64,000 nucleotides of DNA from Sphingomonas brevis (GCF_023516505.1 NZ_JAMGBB010000001.1:1674001-1738000); one strand, 5' to 3'. Numbered from the stretch's first letter, positions 25,208-34,988 are shown. Notes: a model not told the origin generated them from the letters alone. Numbers and translations: made by a program.

Positions 25208-25975
25208 ATGACCAGTTGGACGGCGCTGGTACTGGCCGGATCGAGGCCTGGCATCGATCCGTTTGCCCAAGCCCATGGGACGGACCTAAAGGCGCTGATC
25301 CCGGTCGGTGGCGTGCCGATGGTCGTGCGGCCGGTACAAGCTCTCCTGACTGCGCCAAACATCGATCAAGTGCGGGTACTCGCGCAGCATCGCGACCGGA
25401 TTGCCGCGGCCCTACCAGCTGACCCGCGACTGTCCGTCGAGCCGTCCGGCGAGACGATCGCAGCAACCATCGCAGCCTATTTGGCCGATCCGACAACCCG
25501 CTATCCGCTGCTAGTGACGACCGCCGATCACGCCCTGCTCGATCCGGCGATGATTGCCGATTTCTGCGCCAGGGCCGACGGAGCAGATCTTGCGATCGGT
25601 TTGGTCGAGCGAGCGCCGCTAATGGTCCGCCTGCCCCAAACACGGCGGACCTGGCTCAAATTTCGCGGCGGTGCCTATTCCGGTGCCAACCTGTTCGCCT
25701 TCGGGAGCGCCAAGGCCGCCAGTGCCGTTGAATTGTGGCGCTCGGTCGAACAAGACCGCAAGAAGGGCTGGCGGATCATTGGCGCGCTGGGTTTGCCGGC
25801 CTTGATTGGAGCGGCGCTGCGACTGCGTACACTCGATGAGACCCTGGCCGCCGTCGGCCAGCGGCTCGGCATCTCAATCCGCAAGGTGGAGCTAAGCAAT
25901 CCGCTGGCTGCGGTCGACGTCGACAAGCCCGATGACCATCAGCTGGTCACCGCCATTCTCGAAGGGCGCGCATGA
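25208..25975 (+). CDS. MobA-like nucleotidyltransferase
   Basis: A 255-residue GT-A-fold NTP transferase. The N-terminal ALVLAGSRPGIDPFA and KALIPVGGVPMVVRP correspond to the LAGGxGxR...K-PL signature in a diverged form. Residues 85-105 (PLLVTTADHALLDPAMI) hold the metal-binding aspartate. The C-terminus VDVDKPDDHQLV matches the family end. It likely activates a phosphorylated alcohol or sugar with CTP or another NTP for the membrane transferase upstream. The next gene overlaps by four bases. Confidence 0.85.
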   Translation: MTSWTALVLAGSRPGIDPFAQAHGTDLKALIPVGGVPMVVRPVQALLTAPNIDQVRVLAQHRDRIAAALPADPRLSVEPSGETIAATIAAYLADPTTRYPLLVTTADHALLDPAMIADFCARADGADLAIGLVERAPLMVRLPQTRRTWLKFRGGAYSGANLFAFGSAKAASAVELWRSVEQDRKKGWRIIGALGLPALIGAALRLRTLDETLAAVGQRLGISIRKVELSNPLAAVDVDKPDDHQLVTAILEGRA

Positions 25976-26637
25976 CCGATCTCGCTATTTACGACATGGA
26001 CAGGACGGTCACGCGCTACGCGACCTACACCCCGTTCCTGCTCCATTGCGCGGTCCATCGCGCGCCGTGGCGCCTGCTGCTGCTTCCGTTCGCGATCCTG
26101 TCGATGCTCGCCTATGCTATGAAGTTGATCGATCGCGGCCGCCTGAAAGAGATCAATCACCGGCTTCTGCTGGGCCGCATCCGTCACCCTGCCGAATTGA
26201 AGCCGCTGGTCGATAGTTTCGCCGCGAAGCTACTAACCCGCAATGTCCGGCCGGGCGCTCGCCAGGCCATTGCCCGCGACAAAGCGGAGGGGCGGCGAGT
26301 GGTAATGGCTACTGCCAGCTATCGATTCTACGCCCGCGAAATCGCCGAGCGACTGGGGTTCGACGATTGCATCGGCACCAATGCGGTCCTCGGCCTCGAC
26401 AGCCAGGTTCACGCCAAGATCGACGGCGAAAATTGCTACGGGCCGGCCAAGTTGCGGATGATCGAAGACTGGCTGGCCAAGGCCGGCCTGGCGCACGGTC
26501 ATGTCCGTTTCTACTCCGACCATGCGAGCGATGCGCCGGTGTTCGAATGGTCGGACGAGCCGGTAGCGGTCAATCCGCACGACCGGCTCAGGAAGCTCGC
26601 CACCGAGCGAGGCTGGCGCATCGAGGATTGGGGCTGA
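25972..26637 (+). CDS. HAD-IB phosphatase (PgpC/SerB-like)
   Basis: A 221-residue HAD hydrolase. Motif I is DMDRTVT (nucleophile Asp8, general acid Asp10), with Arg where most have Gly. A hydrophobic hairpin at about 22-50 (HCAVHRAPWRLLLLPFAILS) resembles the membrane-associated cap of PgpC. Motif II is VVMATAS and motif IV YSDHASDAP. The setting fits removal of a phosphate from a phosphatidyl-X-phosphate made by the upstream transferase. It overlaps the nucleotidyltransferase stop (ATGA). Confidence 0.86.
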   Translation: MTDLAIYDMDRTVTRYATYTPFLLHCAVHRAPWRLLLLPFAILSMLAYAMKLIDRGRLKEINHRLLLGRIRHPAELKPLVDSFAAKLLTRNVRPGARQAIARDKAEGRRVVMATASYRFYAREIAERLGFDDCIGTNAVLGLDSQVHAKIDGENCYGPAKLRMIEDWLAKAGLAHGHVRFYSDHASDAPVFEWSDEPVAVNPHDRLRKLATERGWRIEDWG

Positions 26638-26674
26638 GGCTCGGCCGTCCGGGAGACGGACGAACGCCAGCCTC
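26636..26674. terminator. Two-level hairpin between convergent genes
   Basis: Outer arms GAGGCT/AGCCTC enclose an inner stem CGTCCG-GGAGA-CGGACG. It occupies the whole 37-base space between the HAD gene and the convergent PLP-enzyme gene. It lacks T-tracts but is placed as a bidirectional terminator. Confidence 0.45.
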
Positions 26675-27964
26675 CTAGACGGCCCTCAAGGCATTATCGA
26701 AGTCGGCAATCAGGTCCTCGGCCTTCTCGACGCCGATTGAAATCCGCACCAGATTGTCGCTGATTCCCAGCGCCGCCTTGCGGTCGTCAGGCACCGACAA
26801 ATGGGTCATCGCTGCTGGCGCCGAAGCCAATGTTTCGGTGCCCCCCAGGCTGACCGCCAGGTTGGCGATCTTGAGCCCGTCGAGGAAGGCGAAGGCCTCG
26901 CGCTCGCCGCCCTTGAGGTAGAGCGAGAAGGTCGATCCGGCGCCAGTACAATGGCGCTTGTAGATATCTTCCTGACGCGATCCGGGCTCAAGGAAACCGA
27001 GATAACCAACGCTTTCCACCTTGGGATGGTCGCGCAGGAAGGCGCAGATCTTCTCGGCGCTTTCGCCGGCGCGAGTCATGCGAAGCTCCAGCGTTTCCAG
27101 GCTGCGCAGCAGCATCCAGGCGGTATTCGGATCGCAGATGCCGCCCATCACGTTGCGCATCAGCCGGATCTTGTCGAGCAAGGCCCGCTTGCCGACCAGC
27201 CCGCCGGCGACGAGGTCGCTGTGCCCGCCGGCATATTTTGTCAGGCTGTAGACGCTGATGTCGGCGCCATCATTGAGCGGCTTGGCCCACAGCGGCCCGA
27301 GAAACGTATTGTCGATCGCGATCGGCGGCAGTTCCGCCTGGCCAGCGAAGGCCTCTGCGCGGGCCGCCGCGACCGCTTCCACGTCAACCAGCGCATTGGT
27401 CGGATTGGCCGGGCTTTCAAGGTAGATCATCGCCACCCGCCCCAGTTCCTTGGCCCGGGCCATGACCTCATCGAGCTCCTCGCGCGTCGCGCCGGCCGGG
27501 AAGTCGACGTAATGGATTCCGAATTGCGGGAAGATCTTGTTGATGATCGTTTCCGTCGCCGCATAGAGCGGGCCGGAGTGGATAACGACGTCGCCGGGCC
27601 GGACGAAGGTCAGCAACAGGATGGCAATGGCCGTCATGCCGCTGGAGAAGGTCAGTGCCGCTTCGGCATCCTCCCAGATCTTGAGCCGGTCTTCGAGGAT
27701 TTCCTGGTTGGGACCGTTAAAGCGCGAATAGACCAGACCCTCAGCCTTGCCGCCCGAGCCATGCTTGTTGGTGATCCCTTCAAAGAAACGTTTGCCCTCG
27801 GCCGCGGTCTCGAACACGAAGGTCGAGGTAAGAAAGATCGGCGGCTTCAGCGATCCCTCACTGAGGCCCGGATCGAACCCATAACCCATCATCAGCGTCG
27901 ACGGATCGAGCTTGTGGTTGCCGATATGCGTTTCCATGTCCTTGGGGCGACGGCTTTCAGTCAC
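26675..27964 (-). CDS. Cystathionine gamma-synthase family PLP enzyme
   Basis: A 429-residue trans-sulfuration enzyme. A GTG start follows AAGGAGA by six bases. Features: FSSGMTAIAILL at the cofactor phosphate loop, YLESPANPTN, IDNTFLGPLWAKPL with the PLP Asp, and SLTKYAGGHSD with the Schiff-base Lys. An insertion (FEGITNKHGSGGKAEGLVYSR) near residue 62-82 is typical of a subgroup annotated only as cystathionine gamma-synthase family protein. It may be a homocysteine/cystathionine synthase or a methionine gamma-lyase; motifs alone do not decide. Confidence 0.9.
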   Translation of the reverse strand: MTESRRPKDMETHIGNHKLDPSTLMMGYGFDPGLSEGSLKPPIFLTSTFVFETAAEGKRFFEGITNKHGSGGKAEGLVYSRFNGPNQEILEDRLKIWEDAEAALTFSSGMTAIAILLLTFVRPGDVVIHSGPLYAATETIINKIFPQFGIHYVDFPAGATREELDEVMARAKELGRVAMIYLESPANPTNALVDVEAVAAARAEAFAGQAELPPIAIDNTFLGPLWAKPLNDGADISVYSLTKYAGGHSDLVAGGLVGKRALLDKIRLMRNVMGGICDPNTAWMLLRSLETLELRMTRAGESAEKICAFLRDHPKVESVGYLGFLEPGSRQEDIYKRHCTGAGSTFSLYLKGGEREAFAFLDGLKIANLAVSLGGTETLASAPAAMTHLSVPDDRKAALGISDNLVRISIGVEKAEDLIADFDNALRAV

Positions 27965-27997
27965 TTAAAATCTCCTTGGGCCGCGCCTTAGCCCCGG

Positions 27998-28762
27998 CTA
28001 GCCCGATAGGCCAATCAAACTAATTTGCCGTCCATAAGTAGGTTCGTTGCGGTGGGTCGCGCGGCGATAGCTGTAGAACCGGTTCTCAAGCTCATAAGTG
28101 TCGAGCCCGGCTGCTTCGATTTTCCGCACTCCTGCGGCCGCCAGGCGAGCGATCAGATATGCTTCCAGGTCGAAATGCGGCGTATCCCTTGGACCTTCGC
28201 TGAAGAATCGCTCGTTGGCCGGATCGTCCGCGACGAGCTGTTCGGCGAATTCGTGACCAACCTCGAAGCTGGCCCTGGCCAGGCAGGGGCCGATGGCGGC
28301 GGAGATATTCTCGACTTTCGCACCGAGTGTCAGCATCGCCGCGATCGCCTGGTCGGTGACTCCTGCCGTCGCACCGCGCCAGCCGGCGTGGACCGCGGCG
28401 GCTACGCCCGACTGCCGGTCGGCCATCAGGATCGGAGCGCAGTCGGCGGTAACGACGCCCAGCAGCAGGCCAGGCCGGTCGGTTACCAAGGCGTCGGCTT
28501 GTGCGCGCTCGTCATAGGGCAGGGCTTCGGTGACAATCACCGCGGTCGGCGAATGGATCTGATAGACGCTGGCGATTGGCGTCCCGGGCAGGATGGCATC
28601 GGCCGCCAGCCGGCGGTTGGCCTCGACGATGTTCGGGTCGTCGCCGCTGCCCGTGCCGCAGTTGAGGCCGGCTACCGCTCCGGTCGATAGTCCACCCCCG
28701 CGCCCGAAAAAACCGTGCGCCACGCCCTCCAACGCTCGCGCCCGGACAATGTCGAGACTCAC
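27998..28762 (-). CDS. pgeF: PgeF/YfiH-type peptidoglycan-editing or purine-processing protein
   Basis: A 254-residue multicopper-polyphenol-oxidase-like (LACC1) family protein. Conserved segments are HGFFGRGGGLS, VYQIHSPTAV, TADCAPILMADR and VHAGWRGATAGV, with the zinc-binding His and Cys residues. Known members act as purine nucleoside phosphorylases/deaminases or as peptidoglycan editors. It overlaps the GNAT gene start by four bases, last of a four-gene chain with lgt. Confidence 0.9.
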   Translation of the reverse strand: MSLDIVRARALEGVAHGFFGRGGGLSTGAVAGLNCGTGSGDDPNIVEANRRLAADAILPGTPIASVYQIHSPTAVIVTEALPYDERAQADALVTDRPGLLLGVVTADCAPILMADRQSGVAAAVHAGWRGATAGVTDQAIAAMLTLGAKVENISAAIGPCLARASFEVGHEFAEQLVADDPANERFFSEGPRDTPHFDLEAYLIARLAAAGVRKIEAAGLDTYELENRFYSYRRATHRNEPTYGRQISLIGLSG

Positions 28763-29268
28763 AATTTCAGCCTCATGACGATGTCCTCGTCGGCGTGGTT
28801 GCCGACCATGAAAGCGTAGGTCCCTTCCGGTTCGAAGCCATATTTCTCATAGAAGCGGCGGGCACGGTGATTTTCGGTGAACACCGAAAGATAGAGATAA
28901 TCAGCGCGCTGGTCTCGCGCGCGGTCGATCACCCAATCCATCAGCGACTGGGCAATACCGCGACCCTTCATCTCCTCAACGACATAGAGCTGGCGAAGCT
29001 CTGCCGCTTCGCCCCTTGGCTCGAACGGTAAGTGTGGCGGGCCGAGCTTCGCATAGCCGACCAGCTTGCCGCCACTTTCGGCGACGCGCACTTCAAACGC
29101 CGGGTCGTTGAGTTCCCTGTCCCAATTCTCAGGCGAATGATTTTGGAGAAACGCCTCGACGTCGCTCGTTTCATAAAGGTGCCCGAAAGTGTGCATGAAC
29201 GTGCTGGCGCCGAGTTCGGCCAGCGCTTGCGCGTCGGTTCCATCGGCCAAACGATATTCGACGTTCAT
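28759..29268 (-). CDS. GNAT-family N-acetyltransferase
   Basis: A 169-residue GNAT protein starting [10 protein letters not shown]; nine codons upstream are rejected because the preceding gene overlaps there. Acetyl-CoA motif A is LYVVEEMKGRGIAQSLMDWVI with the R/Q-x-x-G-x-G/A-like KGRGIAQ, followed by LSVFTENHRARRFYEKYGF typical of motif B. The target is unknown. It overlaps both neighbours by four bases. Confidence 0.9.
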   Translation of the reverse strand: MNVEYRLADGTDAQALAELGASTFMHTFGHLYETSDVEAFLQNHSPENWDRELNDPAFEVRVAESGGKLVGYAKLGPPHLPFEPRGEAAELRQLYVVEEMKGRGIAQSLMDWVIDRARDQRADYLYLSVFTENHRARRFYEKYGFEPEGTYAFMVGNHADEDIVMRLKL

Positions 29269-30245
29269 GCCCCCAACCCTGCCACGGCTGGCCACCCCTT
29301 GCCGGTCAGCCCTATCACCTTGAACAATTGTCCCATCTCGCCCTCGTCACACAGCCGCCGCCGGGCGGCCGCGATTCGATCCGTATCCTGTGGATTTTTG
29401 GCAGCCAAGGCCATTGCGCGCGCACCGATGCCAAGCGTTTCGAGCCAGGTTCCCTGACTGACAGCCCGGCTTGCCTGAACGTCGCCGATCTTCGCGGCTT
29501 GGGCCAACGCCGCGAAATCGACATGGGCAGTCAGGTCCTGCTCGCCTGAATGATCGAGGGCATAGGAAAATGCATGGCTTCGGACGGCCTGCAGCGTGTC
29601 GCCCTGTTCGCCGCGGCAATAGCCATAGTCGATGATGATGGCCGCGCCGCCATGTGCCGCGAGATGCTGGGCGAGCTGCGTCGTCACTGCGTCGCGCGCG
29701 GGCGAGATCTCCTCGATTGGTCCATCGCGGTCAAAGGCGAGTCCGCCCCCGGCAATGATGACATGCCGCTCGCGCCCCTCGACGAACTGCCGGATCGGCA
29801 GCGCATCGAAGAATTCATTAGCGACGAGCAGCAGCGGTGATTTCGGCAGGTCGCCAAGTTCATCGTGAAACTTCGCTCCTGGGAGGCGCTTGGCCTGCTC
29901 CTCGCGCAATCTGGGACTGGTCTCCACCAGGTGCATTTGGCCAGCGAAACCCGCCCGCCGAAGCACCCGCAGCGCATCTTCGGCCAACGTGCCCCTGCCC
30001 GGGCCGAGCTCGGCATAGACCGCGTCGTCGGGCCGGCCGGCGCGCACCCACACATCCGACAGCGCCGCACCGACCAGCTCACCGAACATCTGGTGGATTT
30101 CGGGCGCAGTGGTGAAGTCTCCGCCCGCGCCAAGCGGATCGCGAGTGGCGTAATAGTAAGCGTTGCAGGCCTCCATATAGGCCTCGACGCTGAGCGGTCC
30201 CTCGCTCCGGATGCGCTCCGCCAGGGCGCGCCCGAGCGGCGTCAC
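29265..30245 (-). CDS. MidA/NDUFAF7-like SAM methyltransferase
   Basis: A 326-residue COG1565 protein with a GTG start overlapping the lgt stop. Motif I is [11 protein letters not shown], with [10 protein letters not shown] before it and [16 protein letters not shown] after. The C-terminal [23 protein letters not shown] and [11 protein letters not shown] match the family, whose mitochondrial member methylates an arginine of complex I subunit NDUFS2. A similar role in NDH-1 assembly is an inference. Confidence 0.9.
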   Translation of the reverse strand: MTPLGRALAERIRSEGPLSVEAYMEACNAYYYATRDPLGAGGDFTTAPEIHQMFGELVGAALSDVWVRAGRPDDAVYAELGPGRGTLAEDALRVLRRAGFAGQMHLVETSPRLREEQAKRLPGAKFHDELGDLPKSPLLLVANEFFDALPIRQFVEGRERHVIIAGGGLAFDRDGPIEEISPARDAVTTQLAQHLAAHGGAAIIIDYGYCRGEQGDTLQAVRSHAFSYALDHSGEQDLTAHVDFAALAQAAKIGDVQASRAVSQGTWLETLGIGARAMALAAKNPQDTDRIAAARRRLCDEGEMGQLFKVIGLTGKGWPAVAGLGA

Positions 30246-31132
30246 GCCACGCTGGCCGTCCCGGCCGTTGGCTCGACCCGCTCGCGCCGCTTCCTGGCGG
30301 TCATGATCAGGTAGAGGCCGCCTAGGATCATCGGCAAGGTCAGCCACTGGCCCATGTGCAGGCCCGTCGCCTGGGCAAAGCCGGCCAGCTGCGTATCCGG
30401 CTCGCGGATGAACTCAATGCCGAAGCGGAAAATGCCGTAGAACAGGATGAAGGCGCCAACCAGCTTGCCCGGCTCGTAGCGCGACTTGGTCCGCCAGAAC
30501 ATGAACCATAGGATGGCGAACAGGACGAGGCCCTCCAGCCCGGCTTCGTAGAGCTGGCTGGGATGACGCGCCGGGCCAAGCACCTTGCCGTAAACGGTCA
30601 TCTCCTCGAACCTGACGGCCCAGGGCACGTTGGTCGGTGCGCCCCACAATTCCTGATTCACGAAGTTCGCGAGACGGCCGAAGAACAGGCCGAACGGTAC
30701 GCAGCAGGCGACGTAATCGTGGATCCGAAGCCAGGGCAGGCCCTCCTTGCGCGCAAGGTAGAGGATCCCGACCGATGTGCCGATTACTCCGCCATGGAAG
30801 CTCATCCCGCCGTCCCACAGTTTCAAAATGTCGAGCGGATGCGCGAGATAGAAGGGCAGGTTGTAGAACAAAACATAGCCGAGCCGGCCGCCAAGAATGA
30901 TGCCGAGCGCCGCGTAAAAGACGAGATCGTCGGCGTGGCGGCGGGCCATCGGCGCGCCGGGCTGCTTCAGCAATTTCAGGAGGTACCAATATCCGACGAA
31001 GATGCCGGCGAGGTAAGCGATGCTGTACCAGCGAAGCTGGAACCAGCCAATCTCGAACACGGTCGGCTTCAAACCCAAATCCGGGAAGGCGATCGCCGTG
31101 GATGCCGCGATCGTCGATACCAACACACTCAT
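30242..31132 (-). CDS. lgt: Prolipoprotein diacylglyceryl transferase
   Basis: A 296-residue inner-membrane enzyme that transfers diacylglycerol to the lipobox Cys. Seven helices are predicted. The Lgt signature appears as [16 protein letters not shown], with HGGVIG (the catalytic His) and [13 protein letters not shown] also conserved. First of a tightly overlapping set lgt - methyltransferase - GNAT - pgeF. It is needed for the several lipoproteins in this window. Confidence 0.95.
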   Translation of the reverse strand: MSVLVSTIAASTAIAFPDLGLKPTVFEIGWFQLRWYSIAYLAGIFVGYWYLLKLLKQPGAPMARRHADDLVFYAALGIILGGRLGYVLFYNLPFYLAHPLDILKLWDGGMSFHGGVIGTSVGILYLARKEGLPWLRIHDYVACCVPFGLFFGRLANFVNQELWGAPTNVPWAVRFEEMTVYGKVLGPARHPSQLYEAGLEGLVLFAILWFMFWRTKSRYEPGKLVGAFILFYGIFRFGIEFIREPDTQLAGFAQATGLHMGQWLTLPMILGGLYLIMTARKRRERVEPTAGTASVA

Positions 31133-31194
31133 GGGCTTCCCCTTGTCGTTGCCGCCTCATAGGGTGACGATCACGAAACGCCAAGGAGTGACGG

Positions 31195-32865
31195 ATGGCA
31201 GCCACCGACCTGGATCGGAGCTATGACGCGGTGATGGCCGCGGTCACTGGTCCAGGCGGGCGGGTGATCCTGTCCAAGGACGAGCTAGGCCGGACGATCG
31301 TTTCGAACTTCCCGGCGACCCTTCCGCTTTTTTTCAAGACCTTTTGTGCATTAAACGGACCGGTTGAGGGGATCATCGCCGGCGAAGAGCGCCTGACCTT
31401 CGCCAGGCTCGATGAGATTTCGGACGACATTGCTCGAGGTTTGGTCGCTCGTGGCATTGGCAAGGGCGACCGGGTTGGAATCGCCATGCGCAACTGCCCG
31501 GCCTGGGTCCTTTCCTACATGGCCGCGATCAAGGCTGGAGCGGTTGCAACGCTGCTCAACGGCTGGTGGCAGCCCGACGAGCTGGAACAGGCGTTGCAAT
31601 TGGTCGATACGAAGCTGGTCCTCGCCGACGCGCCGCGGGCCGAACGGATTGCAGCGACTTGTTCCAGTTGCATCGTCGAGACCATCGCAATTGATCTGCC
31701 CGCCGAGGAAGCATTTGCCGAATTGATTGCCAGCGGATCGGAAAGCACGCCCTTGCCCGACGTCGGGCCCGATGACGATGCGACGATCCTGTTCACGTCG
31801 GGCTCAACCGGCGAGGCCAAGGGCGCGCTATCAACGCATCGATCGGTGACCACCGCCGTCTACGCCTATTCGACAGCGCTGATGGTGCTTCGAGGAATTC
31901 TGGAATCGGAAGGCCGCCTCCCGGCCAACCCGCTCAAGACTCTGGTCGTGGTTCCGCTATTCCATGTGACGGGGGAAGTGCCGGTCATGCTGAATAGCTT
32001 CGTGATTTCGCGCAGCATGGTCCTGATGACCAGGTGGGACGCCGGCGAAGCACTTCGGCTGATCGAGAAGGAACGGATCACCTATTTCGTTGGCGTTCCG
32101 ACGATGAGCCTGGAGCTGATGAATCATCCCGACCGGGACAATTACGACCTCAGCACATTGACCGACATCGCGGGCGGGGGCGCGCCGCGGCCGGTCGCCC
32201 ATGTCGAACGGTTGCGCAACGCCTTTCCAGCGGCACAGCCGGCGCTGGGTTATGGCCTCACCGAAACCAATGCCGTCGGCTGCGGAAATTTCTGGACCAA
32301 TTATTCGGCCAAACCCGCCTCGACCGGCAGGGCTCAGGTTCCATTTGCGGAACTTGCAATCCTCGGCGAAGGGGACCGCCATTTGCCGGCCAATGAGCGC
32401 GGTGAAATTGCCATCCGATCGGCGGCAAACATCAAATGTTATTGGGACAACCCGGAGGCCACGGCCGCTGCCTTCACGTCCGACGGTTATTTCAAGACCG
32501 GCGACATCGGCTACGTCGACGCGGACGGTTATCTGTTCATCGTCGACCGCAAGAAGGACATCATCATTCGGGGCGGGGAGAATATTTCGGCCGCGGAGGT
32601 CGAGGCGGCGCTCTATGCTTGCGAGGGTATTTGCGAGGCAGCTGTGTTTGGCGCGCCCGATGACCGATTGGGGGAAGTTCCAGTGGCCGTCCTGCATCGG
32701 CGAGAGGGCAGCAGCATCAGCGAGGATGAGCTGCGCCAATTCCTGCAAGGCCGGCTAGCGGCGTTCAAGATTCCGGCTCGAATGATATTTTCGGATACAC
32801 CCCTTCCTCGCCTTGGCACGGGCAAGATCGACAGGGTCACATTGAAACAGCATTACGGCCAATGA
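31195..32865 (+). CDS. Class I adenylate-forming acyl-CoA ligase
   Basis: A 556-residue ANL enzyme. The P-loop is ILFTSGSTGEAKGAL, followed by the A-region YGLTETNAVG and the hinge DRKKDIIIRGGENIS with the C-terminal lysine segment LGTGKIDRVTLKQH. The family makes an acyl-AMP and then an acyl-CoA; the substrate is unknown. Its stop overlaps the start of the molybdoprotein gene. A steroid, aromatic or long-chain acid is possible. Confidence 0.88.
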   Translation: MAATDLDRSYDAVMAAVTGPGGRVILSKDELGRTIVSNFPATLPLFFKTFCALNGPVEGIIAGEERLTFARLDEISDDIARGLVARGIGKGDRVGIAMRNCPAWVLSYMAAIKAGAVATLLNGWWQPDELEQALQLVDTKLVLADAPRAERIAATCSSCIVETIAIDLPAEEAFAELIASGSESTPLPDVGPDDDATILFTSGSTGEAKGALSTHRSVTTAVYAYSTALMVLRGILESEGRLPANPLKTLVVVPLFHVTGEVPVMLNSFVISRSMVLMTRWDAGEALRLIEKERITYFVGVPTMSLELMNHPDRDNYDLSTLTDIAGGGAPRPVAHVERLRNAFPAAQPALGYGLTETNAVGCGNFWTNYSAKPASTGRAQVPFAELAILGEGDRHLPANERGEIAIRSAANIKCYWDNPEATAAAFTSDGYFKTGDIGYVDADGYLFIVDRKKDIIIRGGENISAAEVEAALYACEGICEAAVFGAPDDRLGEVPVAVLHRREGSSISEDELRQFLQGRLAAFKIPARMIFSDTPLPRLGTGKIDRVTLKQHYGQ

Positions 32866-34988
32866 AGCTGCCCGCGGTCGATCGCCGTACCCTGATGATC
32901 GGTGGCGGAGCAGGTGTCGGGCTGGTCGTCGCCTTCCTGGCCTGGCCAAGGCGGGAAGGCAGCCCGCTTCGTCCCGGCAAGCGCGATTTTGTGTTCGACC
33001 AATATTTGAGGATTGGTGTGGACGGGCGCGTCACGCTGGCGGTGCCGCAGGTCGAAACTGGCCAGGGAATTTGGACCGGTCTCGCGCAGATCACCGCCGA
33101 CGAGCTTGGCGCGGCGTGGAACAGCATGGCGATAGAGCCGGCGCCCCATGGCGATGCCTATGCCAATCGACTGATCGCCCATGATTACGCGGTGACCACT
33201 CGCATCACGGCCGAGTCCAGTTCCGTCCGCGCCTTTGAACAACCGATGCGCGAAGCTGCGGCGATGGCAAGGACAATGCTCTGCGCCGCGGCGGCCGACC
33301 GCTGGGGCGTCAATGCGACCGAATGCGACACCGACGGCGGCTTCGTGATCCATGAGGGCAAGCGGCTTGGCTTCGGCGAGGTTTCGGCCGACGCCGCCGC
33401 TCAAACTCCTCCGGACGAGGCGCAGCTTAGGACAGTCGGCAGCGGCAAGCTTTCGGGCGAACCGCTGCCACGGCTGGACCTGCCTGCCAAGTCGGAAGGC
33501 AGCCTGCGCTTTGCCGGGGATGTCCGCTTGCCGCGAATGATCTTCGCCTCGGTGCGCATGGCGCCACCCGGCGGTCGGCTGGTCGGCTTTTCGCGCAATG
33601 CCGCGAAAGGACAACAGGGCCTGATCGACCTGGTGGTGGGCGAAAAATGGCTTGCCGCTTTAGGCAAGACATGGTGGGCCGCCGATCGCGCGCTGACCCG
33701 CGCCGCGCCTCGCTTCAACGGCCTCGCGAACGACGACCCTACCCGCGGACTCAAGAATAGCCTTGCCCAGGGCGATTCAACACGGCTTTTCGAGCAGGGC
33801 GACTATGAGGCCGTCTCCAGGGGCAGCCGGCCGCTCGCCGCGACCTATTCGATTGCCGCAACCCCTCACCATTCCCTTGAACCGCCGGCCGCGGTCGCCC
33901 GACTCACCGACGGCCGGCTGGAAGTTTGGGCGGGGACGCAAATCCCGGACCTTGCCCGGACCGCCGCCGCCAGGGCGGCCGGAATTTCCGCAAGCGACGT
34001 CGCCCTTTACGCAATGCCTGTCGGCGATGGGTCCGGCGGTGCAATGGACCTCGCCATTATCGAAATGGCGGTCGAACTGGCACAGCGCAGCGGCCGGCCG
34101 GTCAGCTTGTCACTGCCACCGGATGTTGCGCAGAATCAGGATGCGGTTCGGCCGCCCATGCTGGCCAAGCTGGCAGCACTACCCGCGCCTAACGGAACAA
34201 TCGCCGCCTGGAGCACTCGCGTGGCAGGGATGCCCGGATTGGAGGGGTCGCTTGCTCGGGCGCTAGCCAAGAAGCCGCCGCCATTTTCGCCGCGCGGCGC
34301 CACGCCGCCCTACGGCATTGCCAATATCAGGATTTCCGCGGTGGAGGCCGAGGTACCACTTCGCACCGGCTATATGCGTGGCGGCGATGAAGCGATGCTC
34401 GCTTTTGCTACTGAAAGCTTCGTCGACGAGTTGGCGCGCGCACTCCACGCCGAGCCGCTGGCTTTTCGAATTGGCCAGCTTGGCGGATCGCCGCGGCTCG
34501 CACAGGCAATCAGCACTGCCGCTGCGATCGGCGGATGGGACGGCGGCGCCGCCGGTAGCAGCATGGGCCTTGCCTGCGCCTCACTGTTCGGATCGCATAT
34601 CGGCCTGCTGGCCCAAGCGACAATCGCCGCCGATCAGCAAATCAAGGTCTCGCGACTGGTGGCGGCAGTTGACGCCGGCCGCATCGTCAACCCCAATCTG
34701 GTTCGGCAACAAATCGAAGGCGGGCTACTCGCGGCACTAGCCGCCGCTACGATTCCGGCCTTCGAAAATATCGCCGGAATGCCCCGCGCGGTGCCGATGG
34801 CCGCCGGCTATGAGCGACTGCGCGACGTGCCCGAGATTGAGGTCGAGATCATCCAGAGCAGCGACGAGCCCGGCGGCGTCAGCGGGCTTGGAATGGCGGT
34901 GCTGGCCCCGGCGGTCGCCAATGCCATTGCCGCGGGCACCGGCAGGCGCTTGCGCAATCTGCCGTTCAGCCCGATGGCGGCGGCATGA
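32862..34988 (+). CDS. Isoquinoline 1-oxidoreductase-like molybdopterin-binding subunit
   Basis: A 708-residue protein of the xanthine-dehydrogenase family (IorB branch). An N-terminal Arg-Arg signal (DRRTLMIGGGAGVGLVVAF) suggests Tat export. Conserved parts are VPQVETGQGIWTGLAQI, the SSRAF-like and QGLIDLV regions, and a C-terminal EIEVEIIQSSDEPGGVSGLG with the active-site Glu region. The small [2Fe-2S] subunit (IorA), usually adjacent, is absent from this locus. Starts inside the CoA-ligase stop and ends overlapping hemH (ATGA). Confidence 0.82.
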   Translation: MKLPAVDRRTLMIGGGAGVGLVVAFLAWPRREGSPLRPGKRDFVFDQYLRIGVDGRVTLAVPQVETGQGIWTGLAQITADELGAAWNSMAIEPAPHGDAYANRLIAHDYAVTTRITAESSSVRAFEQPMREAAAMARTMLCAAAADRWGVNATECDTDGGFVIHEGKRLGFGEVSADAAAQTPPDEAQLRTVGSGKLSGEPLPRLDLPAKSEGSLRFAGDVRLPRMIFASVRMAPPGGRLVGFSRNAAKGQQGLIDLVVGEKWLAALGKTWWAADRALTRAAPRFNGLANDDPTRGLKNSLAQGDSTRLFEQGDYEAVSRGSRPLAATYSIAATPHHSLEPPAAVARLTDGRLEVWAGTQIPDLARTAAARAAGISASDVALYAMPVGDGSGGAMDLAIIEMAVELAQRSGRPVSLSLPPDVAQNQDAVRPPMLAKLAALPAPNGTIAAWSTRVAGMPGLEGSLARALAKKPPPFSPRGATPPYGIANIRISAVEAEVPLRTGYMRGGDEAMLAFATESFVDELARALHAEPLAFRIGQLGGSPRLAQAISTAAAIGGWDGGAAGSSMGLACASLFGSHIGLLAQATIAADQQIKVSRLVAAVDAGRIVNPNLVRQQIEGGLLAALAAATIPAFENIAGMPRAVPMAAGYERLRDVPEIEVEIIQSSDEPGGVSGLGMAVLAPAVANAIAAGTGRRLRNLPFSPMAAA

